From an uncultured Fretibacterium sp. (GTDB lineage Bacteria > Synergistota > Synergistia > Synergistales > Aminobacteriaceae): 44,391 bases of DNA. The notes beneath the pieces were generated by a model. It ran no database searches, was not told the origin of the DNA, and saw only the letters and a program-made list of their open reading frames with translations. The stretch lies in NCBI GenBank assembly GCA_937911045.1, contig CALEPX010000040.1:1-44391 (forward strand), read 5' to 3'. Of the stretch, positions 33,231-40,520 are shown piece after piece. Position numbers and translations under genes: made by a program. Within the stretch, counting starts at the first letter, position 1, and each line of letters begins with the position of its first letter.

Positions 33231-34959
33231 CTCTATCCTCCTCCAGTCCTTCCAGATACCACTTGGCAAGCGTCCGGTCAGAGATGTCCGAACTGTAGCG
33301 GTCTCTAATCGCACGCAGCAGTTCCATAGGAATGAAATCAGCGTCGGCATCCGTTTCTTTTTGATCATCTCTGTCCATAAAGGCCAGATACTGAACGCTG
33401 TTTTTTATGAGCATATTCAGAACTTTGCCTGTCAGATCCACCGACAATTGAAGCGTCCGACGGCTGGACGGAAATTGTGTGGTGTATTTTTCGGGCGGTA
33501 ACAATTCTGCAGCCCGGTAATAGGTTCCCAGAGCCGGGTAAGCCATGATTTCACCATACCCGTCCCTTGTCCTCTCTCCTATATATGTATGCAGGATTGG
33601 CGAGATATCAATCGGCGTTCCATCCTTACTTGCAAGACGCATAACGGAACCTTTTGCAAGACATCTGACCACTGCACCGTCCTGACCCCATCCAGGTTCA
33701 TATGCAGAATCCATATAGACATCCATATACCTGCCGATGACCTTCAGATTTCCCCGTTGATCAAGAATACGCTCAATCTCGCCTGAAAATCCCCCGGCAC
33801 TTGTATCCGGTATTCCCACATCATTGAGAATCAATGTCGGAGAAAGGCAGCTCACATCAAAAGATCTGACCAGGTGTTCTGAATCGATCTTTTTCTCGTG
33901 CAGCTGCTCAAACCGGACATATACTTCTCCAAAGCCTTCCTCTGAGAGATTTCCCAGGAACATGAGAGGATGATTCAGAAAGAAATGTGCCAGCTCTCTC
34001 AGGTCATTATTCTCTCCATAGATTATCCCTCTGAACATTTGTCCGGGGCAAAGTGCATCATACATGACCCCATCCCGCGATGTGATCCTCTCTGTTTCTG
34101 GTTTTGTATAAACTGTCGTGGGATTTTCAAAACTGTCTGTATAAGCATCCCCCATAGTTACGTCCTGATCCGTCCTGTTTGAATCTTTTCCAGGCGCGAG
34201 CCGGTAATGGAGCTGTGTTTTTTCCAGCTTCACCAAAGACATGCACAAAGGTACCGGCAGAAGCCTGCTGAGCCTGTCGCTGATGTAAGCGTTGGAAAAC
34301 CGTATGCTGTTGAGTTTTGTTTTCAGATTCGTCTCGACGATTTTTTCCAGCTCTTCCCGCATGGTTCGTCCGGGAATATAAGTCATTGTTCTGACTCCGT
34401 CCGCGTAAGGGGCATAAATGCAGACAGGGGTGAGAGGCGTGACAGTATACGTGAGATGCTCGTATGTCAGATTGTCGGGAAAATGTTTCGTTCTTTTCTG
34501 CTCCGTTTTTTTGTCAATCAGGGAGCACTTCACCTCTCCGGAAATGCCTTCCTTCTGTATACCGATCCTCCTGACAGACTGCAGTGCCTGTGCAAGTGCA
34601 TTAGAATCCGTTTCTTTGTGCACGGTCGCAAGAAAGGTCTGTCCGGCCTTCAGTGAGCGAATCCAGCAGCCTTCCTCAGGATAATACCTTTCCTCGGTAA
34701 ATATGGAACGGATCTGCGGTGCGATACCCCGCATCATCTTCACTAAATTGTGTGCAGCAGCTAAGTATCCGTCATATCCTTCCGGGAAGGCATATCCCAC
34801 TCTGATATTCTTTATGATCTCTTCGGGGAGCAGGCTTGCTACAGGAATGAAAGGGATACCCTGACTGTCGATGGGAATATCGTATCGAAATCCCTCTGTC
34901 ATCTTCATCCGGTTCTCAAAAGCTACATTTCCTGTCAGTTTAATGCAGAGCATTTTCAT
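33211..34959 (-). CDS. Multi-RAMP CRISPR-type protein, Csx10-like
   Basis: The 582-residue protein carries repeated RAMP (Cas5/Cas7-type ferredoxin fold) features. The first unit is about residues 1-145, with a YDIPI...GIPFIPVASLLP segment and the basic RRIGIQKEGISGEV. The second is about 170-350, with TYIPGRTMREELEK at 193-206 and the Gly-rich loop NLSEEGFGEVYVRF at 337-350. The third is about 365-475, with the Gly-rich loop GERTRDGYGEI at 461-471. YIPG-type and G-x-G-E/R loops are diagnostic of RAMP proteins that bind RNA in type III effectors, and fused RAMPs of this kind are typical of Csx10 in subtype III-D. It overlaps the Cas10-like gene by 20 bases and has a strong GGAGGAG site. No separate Cas7/Csm3 gene is nearby. 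Confidence 0.75.
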   Translation of the reverse strand: MKMLCIKLTGNVAFENRMKMTEGFRYDIPIDSQGIPFIPVASLLPEEIIKNIRVGYAFPEGYDGYLAAAHNLVKMMRGIAPQIRSIFTEERYYPEEGCWIRSLKAGQTFLATVHKETDSNALAQALQSVRRIGIQKEGISGEVKCSLIDKKTEQKRTKHFPDNLTYEHLTYTVTPLTPVCIYAPYADGVRTMTYIPGRTMREELEKIVETNLKTKLNSIRFSNAYISDRLSRLLPVPLCMSLVKLEKTQLHYRLAPGKDSNRTDQDVTMGDAYTDSFENPTTVYTKPETERITSRDGVMYDALCPGQMFRGIIYGENNDLRELAHFFLNHPLMFLGNLSEEGFGEVYVRFEQLHEKKIDSEHLVRSFDVSCLSPTLILNDVGIPDTSAGGFSGEIERILDQRGNLKVIGRYMDVYMDSAYEPGWGQDGAVVRCLAKGSVMRLASKDGTPIDISPILHTYIGERTRDGYGEIMAYPALGTYYRAAELLPPEKYTTQFPSSRRTLQLSVDLTGKVLNMLIKNSVQYLAFMDRDDQKETDADADFIPMELLRAIRDRYSSDISDRTLAKWYLEGLEEDRDGFFSV

Positions 34960-36535
34960 TTTGCCTCTCCTCCTTGCTTTCCGGGAACGAATCTGCCTGT
35001 GGAATGAATGGCATAACCTTCAGCGCGTCATACCAGGACGCATATATGTTATTATCTTCATCCCTGTAAAATGGGACTCCAAGCATGGCTTCCAGATCTA
35101 TTCCGGTCTTCTGTAAAAGGCTCACGCCTTCCCTGAAAATGATCCGGTCAAGCAGATAGTTCTCACGCAGGCGCTGCAGGAATGACCAGCCATATTTTTT
35201 TTTCAGGCGATGCAGTACCCTGACTCTCTCCAGCAGTTTTTCGTAGGAATATTCCTCATATCTGGCTGCTTTGTCCATGCAGTAAGGCCGCAGACTGAGA
35301 TTCACATTGGCATCTGTGATAAATGATGTCTCCCTGAGCAGATCCAGCTCCTGAAAATACGGTGTCTCGCATATCTGAAAATCGATCCAGTTGCCTGCCA
35401 GACCGTTTCGCAGATTTTTCTCAAGCTTAGCGGTTTTCTTTGCGCTTGAGCAGCATTCCTCTGCCATCATAAAGGCTGTATGGAAACTGTTCTCTTCTGT
35501 CGCAAAACATACGCCCGCACAACAGAAAAGCGGAATCCGGCGTCCCTGTACTTCTCCTATAAATGTGTTCTCAAGATTTTTAAAAAAGAAATCAAGAAAA
35601 GGAAATGCCAGGCGCGCATTACACATCAGGTTGACATCATCACCACTATTATGGATGATCTGAAATTCATGGGCGAAATCACTTTCCCTGTGATCCAGAC
35701 TTTCAAAATACGTTTTCAGATCCGTTACAGAATCCTCCATGATACGGGCATACTGGCTTTCGATGCTTTTGTTCACCTGCCTGCGCAGACGAATCCCTTT
35801 CTGATAATCAGAGGTCTGCTGCAGCATTTGTCCGATGGTTATACCGAGGTTGTTTCCATCGATGTGGATCACAGCCCTGTACTTTTTTCCGTCTGTACCT
35901 TTCGTGGATTGGAGTTCAGTAAGATCTATCACTTCTCCCCTGTACGCAGCTTCCTGTCTTCGAATAAGAGATGCCCTGGATATATAGTCTCCGTTTTTTT
36001 CGTCACGACCAATAACTGGTTCACCGGTGTGCTCTTCCCGCAGCACTACGGGGAGTGCGCCAAGCGGATTGGAGATGACCGCGGATGTTTTATTATTATT
36101 CAGTTTTTTGTATAATTCAAAAATATCGTGACCTAAATCATTTGTTTTCTCCACGGCAGCTGTCGCAAGATTCAGGGAGTAAGCCTGATCAAGGTAATAG
36201 CGTGAAACCTTTCGGAATATCTTCTGAGCGATCAGACCTGTCCTAGCAAGAAACATCGCATTTCCGGCAGCGCATATGATCAGCTGAAAGAGAATGCGAC
36301 TGTCTTCAAAAAATGTAAGAGCCCCGTCCGGATCCAGCGAAAGAACATATTCATGCCTCTCAAGCGGCGGATCAACACTTTTGAGCGCATACCTTATTCC
36401 GTCTTCAAGAATATGTGTCATGAGATCGCTTCCGCCAAGTGTATCCACATAAGAGTTGGAACGGAACATAAATCTCTGAATCTGCCTTGTATCAAGGATG
36501 CAAAGCACTTCCTTTTCCAATAATTCTTTTTCCAT
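34940..36535 (-). CDS. Cas10-like cyclic-nucleotide polymerase (two palm domains, no HD)
   Basis: This 531-residue protein matches the Cas10/Cmr2 plan without the N-terminal HD nuclease. Palm 1 begins at once: LCILDTRQIQRFMFRSN at 11-27, a GGSDLMTHILE helix at 34-44 and GNAMFLARTG at 91-100. Palm 2 has IHIDGNNLG at 223-231 (Asp226) and NSGDDVNLM at 296-304. Asp299 and Asp300 are the metal-binding pair that makes cyclic oligoadenylates in type III systems. CCAGVCFATEENSFHTAF then AEECCSSAKKTAK (338-370) is the family's second palm helix. A helical C-terminal domain follows. I see no CxxC zinc finger between the palms. The ATG at 36535 follows AGAGGAAAT; an earlier in-frame ATG at 36556 is less likely. 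Polymerase activity is inferred from the retained residues. Confidence 0.8.
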   Translation of the reverse strand: MEKELLEKEVLCILDTRQIQRFMFRSNSYVDTLGGSDLMTHILEDGIRYALKSVDPPLERHEYVLSLDPDGALTFFEDSRILFQLIICAAGNAMFLARTGLIAQKIFRKVSRYYLDQAYSLNLATAAVEKTNDLGHDIFELYKKLNNNKTSAVISNPLGALPVVLREEHTGEPVIGRDEKNGDYISRASLIRRQEAAYRGEVIDLTELQSTKGTDGKKYRAVIHIDGNNLGITIGQMLQQTSDYQKGIRLRRQVNKSIESQYARIMEDSVTDLKTYFESLDHRESDFAHEFQIIHNSGDDVNLMCNARLAFPFLDFFFKNLENTFIGEVQGRRIPLFCCAGVCFATEENSFHTAFMMAEECCSSAKKTAKLEKNLRNGLAGNWIDFQICETPYFQELDLLRETSFITDANVNLSLRPYCMDKAARYEEYSYEKLLERVRVLHRLKKKYGWSFLQRLRENYLLDRIIFREGVSLLQKTGIDLEAMLGVPFYRDEDNNIYASWYDALKVMPFIPQADSFPESKEERQNENALH

Positions 36536-36597
36536 ATTTCCTCTTTCATGGCGCATTCACTGTGCCAATAATATTAGATTTGGAACGCAGTTCGAAC

Positions 36598-38040
36598 TTA
36601 TGCCCATCCGTCCGCGTTCGAAACAATACTCCGGATGCAGCTGTCTCCTTTTATAAAACTCATCAGACACCAGATTCCCTGTGAGAGGAGTGAGGCTATC
36701 CAGATACCCCAGACTCCGAATGTAAAAATCTTTGTCAGCAAAAAGCTGACTGTGGGATTAATGATTAAAACGCTGATAGAAGCGAGAGTTCGTGGAATTT
36801 TTACTTCGCCGACACCTCTCATAGCGGCGATATTGACGATGCGGAGGATCTGCATGACTGTTAGAATCGCTGCGACATAGCTATATTGAGTTCCCCTGAG
36901 AATGGAATCCGTATCTGAAAAGTACAGTCCGAAAAAACAATGAGCACCCAAAATATAAACAGCACTCAGACACACAGAGACCATTGACCCGATGACACGC
37001 CCCATGCGGAGATATACTCTTATTTCATTTAGATCTCCGGCGCCCAGGCTACGCCCTATCAATGACACTACGGCACTCTGCAGACCGTCTCCAAATGCAA
37101 AGGTGTAATTCAGGAGGATCATTGTCACAAAGTATACAGCTGTTGCATCGGCATTTAGTCCGGATATGATTATGGAAGAGATCAGGAATCCGATGCGGGT
37201 AAACATGTTTTCGAAAATAAGGTTACCCACCTTGCTGCAGATGTTTTGCAGCGTATTCTGGCGCGTCGTGCTTTTTTTAACAATTCCCTTTAAACTAAGG
37301 AAATCACTGTGCCTGATCAGGAAGAATATACTAACCGCGCATGAAGCTGCCATTCCTGAGACCGTCCCGATCGCGTCACCGGACACTCCCATGGCGGGAA
37401 ATCCCCAGTGCCCCTCAATAAGTAGATAATTGACCAGAATATCAAAGACTCCCATAAAGATACTAGAAATAAAAGTAACCTTTGTTTCCCCGATTCCACG
37501 AAGCGCCGCATTCAATACGATAGAGACGTTCTGGAAAAGAATAAATCCCATTATAATACGGAAAAAAGAGACAGACTCTGCCATTGTTTCAAATTGGCTG
37601 CTGAACAGTCTCATTACAGGTGATGCAAAAAGTGCAAGTCCTGCTCCTATAATGACCGATAAAAAGACACATATTCTGAGTATCGTATGGAAATACTCGT
37701 TTGCTTCATCCCGGTTATTTCTCCCCATAGCCTGTGAAACAAATATGGAAGATGCCGTTCCCAGAGCATAAAAGATCGCAAGAAAAAGCAGTTTTGGCTG
37801 TGTGGTAATGGAAACGGCAGATATTGCCCCTTTTCCGAGAGGGGAGATCATCTTTGTATCAATAGATGTAATCAGAACGCCGACAATACTCTCGAGAATG
37901 GCCGGAATCGCAATCCCGGAGAACTGTTTGACGCGGTTTTGTTCCATTTTTGTTTTTTCAATGCGTTTTTTCATGATGATTTGATGACCGAACACCTCCC
38001 AAAACGAAGTTTTGTACCTTGAGTGACTGTTTTGCTGCAC
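36598..38040 (-). CDS. MATE-family membrane transporter within the Cas10-like operon
   Basis: The protein is a standard ~450-residue MATE exporter with 12 predicted helices: AIPAILESIVGVLITSIDTK near the start of helix 1, then GALRGIGETK-like (AALRGIGETKVTFISS) near 190 and AMRGVGEVKIPRT near 410, the two repeat-related loops of the fold. No soluble extra domain is present. The frame opens at a GTG at 38040, six bases after the stop of the preceding gene; an ATG at 37974 would give 458 residues and is equally plausible. It lies between the small CARF-like gene and the Cas10-like gene, 41-62 bases from the latter, so it is probably in one transcript. It could be a membrane effector, an exporter of a signal, or a passenger. 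Confidence 0.85.
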   Translation of the reverse strand: MQQNSHSRYKTSFWEVFGHQIIMKKRIEKTKMEQNRVKQFSGIAIPAILESIVGVLITSIDTKMISPLGKGAISAVSITTQPKLLFLAIFYALGTASSIFVSQAMGRNNRDEANEYFHTILRICVFLSVIIGAGLALFASPVMRLFSSQFETMAESVSFFRIIMGFILFQNVSIVLNAALRGIGETKVTFISSIFMGVFDILVNYLLIEGHWGFPAMGVSGDAIGTVSGMAASCAVSIFFLIRHSDFLSLKGIVKKSTTRQNTLQNICSKVGNLIFENMFTRIGFLISSIIISGLNADATAVYFVTMILLNYTFAFGDGLQSAVVSLIGRSLGAGDLNEIRVYLRMGRVIGSMVSVCLSAVYILGAHCFFGLYFSDTDSILRGTQYSYVAAILTVMQILRIVNIAAMRGVGEVKIPRTLASISVLIINPTVSFLLTKIFTFGVWGIWIASLLSQGIWCLMSFIKGDSCIRSIVSNADGWA

Positions 38041-38046
38041 AGTTCC

Positions 38047-38415
38047 TTAGTAGTAACTATAATCCCTGAATTGTTTGAAGACAAAGGTGGTTCTCTTTTC
38101 CGTTGACCCGTCAGAACGCAGAACTTCACTGGTATCTCTCATGGAACAGGCGCTGATAACGTGAATACCGTCTTTGAGGAGCTTGTCTGTCAGCATAAAA
38201 AGAAATGTAAATTCACCCGCAAGAAAAACCGCATCAGGATTCAGATTTTCAATTTTCACCACATACTCATCCACAAGCTTCCGGATCCCATTTGTGTCAA
38301 GCCAGGGATCAACCTGCGGATATGGAATATCGAAAATCTCCCCGTATGCTTTTGCTGCTTCTACCTGAGAAGGCCCCCATAAACTGCTTGGATGATTACT
38401 GCAGTTGATCAACAT
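38047..38415 (-). CDS. Small Rossmann-like protein, CARF/ring-nuclease-type candidate
   Basis: The 122-residue protein starts MLINCSNHPSSLWGPSQVEA and contains IFDIPYPQVDPWLDTNGI, VFLAGEFTFLFMLTDKLLKD and TFVFKQFRDYSYY. The pattern is an alternating alpha/beta chain with a short first strand and an N-H-P loop. It is similar in plan to small standalone CARF-like or ring-nuclease proteins seen near type III CRISPR genes. I recall similar proteins in that setting but cannot name the family safely. If correct, it would bind or degrade the cyclic oligonucleotide made by the Cas10-like protein. GGAAAG precedes the ATG at 38415. It is the first gene of the operon; a transposase remnant lies immediately upstream. 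Confidence 0.6.
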   Translation of the reverse strand: MLINCSNHPSSLWGPSQVEAAKAYGEIFDIPYPQVDPWLDTNGIRKLVDEYVVKIENLNPDAVFLAGEFTFLFMLTDKLLKDGIHVISACSMRDTSEVLRSDGSTEKRTTFVFKQFRDYSYY

Positions 38416-38441
38416 ATTCTTTCCGTCATCTCCTATATATA

Positions 38442-38625
38442 TTAAATCCCAAAACCATAGTATCTGTACGTACCATTAGAAGTTGTTTTCACAAGCGCAA
38501 CAGTAACGTATGAATGTGAGACAACCTCACTATTGAAGCCTCTGTAAGCATTGAACCAGCTAAAAGTTCGTTCGACTACCCAACGTTTTTGAATCACGAG
38601 CCATCCGATAGGTTTTATTTTCCCA
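38442..38625 (-). pseudogene. IS5-family transposase C-terminal fragment
   Basis: The minus strand encodes IGWLVIQKRWVVERTFSWFN and then AYRGFNSEVVSHSYV. RW-VVER-TF-W is the conserved end of IS5/DDE transposases, containing the last catalytic Glu. The rest of the element is absent. It ends 27 bases upstream of the small CARF-like gene, so it may supply or replace that operon's promoter region. Confidence 0.7.
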
Positions 38626-38754
38626 GATATTTACATGCCTGAATTAAAACTCCATAGCCGTTTTCTTTTACCTCAGTCCCCCGGGGACAGAAGTAAATGC
38701 GATTCTTTCACGGCAAACTGCATTGTGTTTATTATGCGCCTTTTGCCGTCACGC

Positions 38755-38958
38755 CTAAAAACCACATTCAGGGATTCTAACCCTCTCCTGTGGTACTACC
38801 AACACCGACAAAGCGGTGAATCTCTATGACGCTCGACCTAGAATTCCACTATTTAACACTCTAGGGAACGTATTTGTCATTCTGCCAAGCAAACCAAATT
38901 TTTATTATTATATTATGCCTCAGAGCAAAGCATAATCGTAATTTTACTGAATTTAGAA
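38755..38958. repeat. Structured ~200-bp repeat, copy A
   Basis: This block matches 43623-43850 closely. It contains three stem-loops: CCACA/TGTGG enclosing AGGG/CCCT (38762-38795), CACCG/CGGTG (about 38804-38819), and CCTAGA/TCTAGG (about 38838-38865) framed by ATGAC/GTCAT. In copy B the first stem is AACACAT/ATGTGTT, so both arms changed together. The repeat encodes no long frame on either strand. It may be an IS end, an RNA gene or a MITE core. Confidence 0.6.
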
Positions 38959-38969
38959 CCAAATCGCAA

Positions 38970-39060
38970 CTTCAGTCTCCCGGGAACCGAAGTTAATAAA
39001 GTCTTCGCTTCGCCTTCCTGTGTCCTCTAAATTTCTTCCGAAAAACAAAGCAACAATAGG
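38970..39060. repeat. Short degenerate repeat and resolvase-like scrap
   Basis: A CTTCAGTCTCCCGGGAACCGAAG-type palindromic block resembles one at 38677-38698. It is followed by a piece (about 39008-39050) similar to the resolvase remnant at 18705-18765. No coding potential remains. Confidence 0.35.
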
Positions 39061-39086
39061 CAGAGTTTTGTTTGAGATTTTCCCCC

Positions 39087-39201
39087 CAGACTGTCCGAAA
39101 ACTAAAAGCTAAAGAGTTATCAGAAAATTAAGAACAACGAGAAAGCCTCTCTAACGCATTTTCCGTCTCTTCCCCTAGTAAAAAGATCTCCGATTTTTGT
39201 G
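39087..39201. mobile_element. MITE-like element, left part only, cut by an IS
   Basis: The end repeat CAGACTGTCCGAAAACT (39087-39103) and the interior match the complete MITE at 31645-31782. The match stops at 39201, exactly where the terminal repeat of the ISLre2-like element begins. The right end of the MITE is not found beyond 40443, so part was lost during or after insertion. Confidence 0.65.
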
Positions 39202-39225
39202 GGTGTACCGAGAAAAATAGGGTAT

Positions 39226-39255
39226 TTACAGACCTATTTTTGATCTGATATAATT
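39226..39255 (+). promoter_or_regulatory. Promoter inside the IS left end
   Basis: TTTACA (39226-39231) and TATAAT (39250-39255) are 18 bases apart just inside the left terminus, 22 bases before a TTG start at 39277 that follows AAAGGAGGG. It would drive the transposase. Confidence 0.6.
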
Positions 39256-39276
39256 CTTCCGAAAGGAGGGATTGAT

Positions 39277-40386
39277 TTGAATAATTGCAATGATAACTTC
39301 TCAGTTGAAACGGAAGAAGAAGTAACGAACGGGCAACCAGTAATCACCATTGATGAGTTAGATCAGAATTGGGACATACTGGATAAGGAAACAAGAAAAA
39401 TATATGCAGAGGCTGTCGGAGAGGAGCTTTCGAGGATAAACGAGAAACCGTTGATAGACTCAAAAAAAGAGAATTCGAATTGAAAGGAGTGATACAAAAG
39501 AAATATTCTTACAATGCATGGAACTGTAAAGTACATGCGCACTATGCTCACTGGTATCGATAGAGAAAATACTAGTCGTATGGTTCTTACCGTAGCACGT
39601 GAAGGGATTCGCGCCAAATCATACCGAGAAGCCGCCATAACACTGCAGGAACGTTTTGATTCAAAATTCAGCGCAGATCTTGTCCGCATTGTACAGACCA
39701 TGTAGGAGAAATAGTGTGGGAGGACTATCTGAGGCAGGCAAAGGAAGCTGAAGAATGGCTGTCCACTCATAAGATTGATCGGAGAAGGCGCTCTCACGCC
39801 CCTGAAGACATCATTGTTATTGGTACCGATGGCGCATTTTTGGACACGAGAGAAGAGTCTTGGAAAGAAACAAAACTGGGACTGTGCTATAACCTTAAAG
39901 ATATGTACACTTGGGAATGTGCAAATGGCGATATCGGACGAAGAATAACAAAGAAGGATCTTGTAGCATACATTAGTAAATCGTAGGATTTTCAATATCA
40001 TCTTCTTGCATTAGGACTAAGGAATAACATATATGAACATAATCAAAGTTATGGAAAAGGTTGCTAAATTTGCAAAGATCCATATTCACGACGAAAAAAA
40101 AGAAAAATCTGGGTAGAAACAGTAAATGATCTAATAGAAAACGGAAAACTTGATGAAGCATTAAAATTAATTGAGCCATATGCGATAGGAAGCGGCGCGC
40201 AGGAATCTGCAAACAAATACGGCATGCAGAACCGGATGACTCTTCAGGGACAACGATGGCTGATAGAACGAGGTCAGGGGGTGCTGGCATGTAAGTGCAG
40301 ACTTGAAAGCAACAGGTAGGATACTGTTGAGCAACTTGTTTTCAAAAAGTATGGAACACCGATGGCTATCATTAAAGCAGTGGTTA
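39277..40386 (+). pseudogene. UPF0236/ISLre2-type transposase, interrupted
   Basis: Fragments occur in order. An N-terminal part runs 39277-39483 (DELDQNWDILDKETRKIYAE). Next is 39514-39705 (EGIRAKSYREAAITLQERF), then 39714-39986 (APEDIIVIGTDGAFLDTREE, then WKETKLGLCYN; the GTDGAF motif carries the first catalytic Asp). The C-terminus is at about 40138-40386 (IGSGAQESANKYGMQNRM, then LQGQRWLIERG). Stops and frameshifts separate them and part of the core is deleted, so it is not functional. Confidence 0.7.
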
Positions 40387-40453
40387 TATGACAGAAAGCA
40401 TGGGTGTACCAAGAGAAATCACCATAAATTTATCGGTACACCCGCATAAGATA

Positions 40454-40481
40454 CCCCGCGACCTTGTCGCTAACCGCGGGG
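40454..40481 (-). terminator. GC-rich hairpin after the aerolysin-like gene
   Basis: CCCCGCG (40454-40460) and CGCGGGG (40475-40481) form a seven-base stem 40 bases beyond the stop on the minus strand. The U-tract is poor (TATCTTAT), so termination strength is uncertain. Confidence 0.5.
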
Positions 40482-40520
40482 CAATAGAAGAAAGACACCT
40501 GTTGTTTTCAGCACTTCAAC

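Larger units (their letters stand above)
39202..40443 (+). mobile_element. ISLre2-like insertion sequence, decayed
   Basis: The 1242-bp element is bounded by inverted repeats: GGGTGTACCGAGAAAA at 39202 and the complement of its right end, GGGTGTACCGATAAAT, ending at 40443. It contains a broken transposase of the UPF0236/ISLre2 kind and an internal promoter. It is shorter than intact relatives, so internal sequence is missing. No target-site duplication is visible. An inverted remnant of its right end lies at 43486-43566. Confidence 0.7.

Noticed and set aside
35480..36115. 211-residue plus-strand open frame
   Set aside because: It is antisense to the Cas10-like gene, whose own frame has catalytic motifs and a ribosome site.
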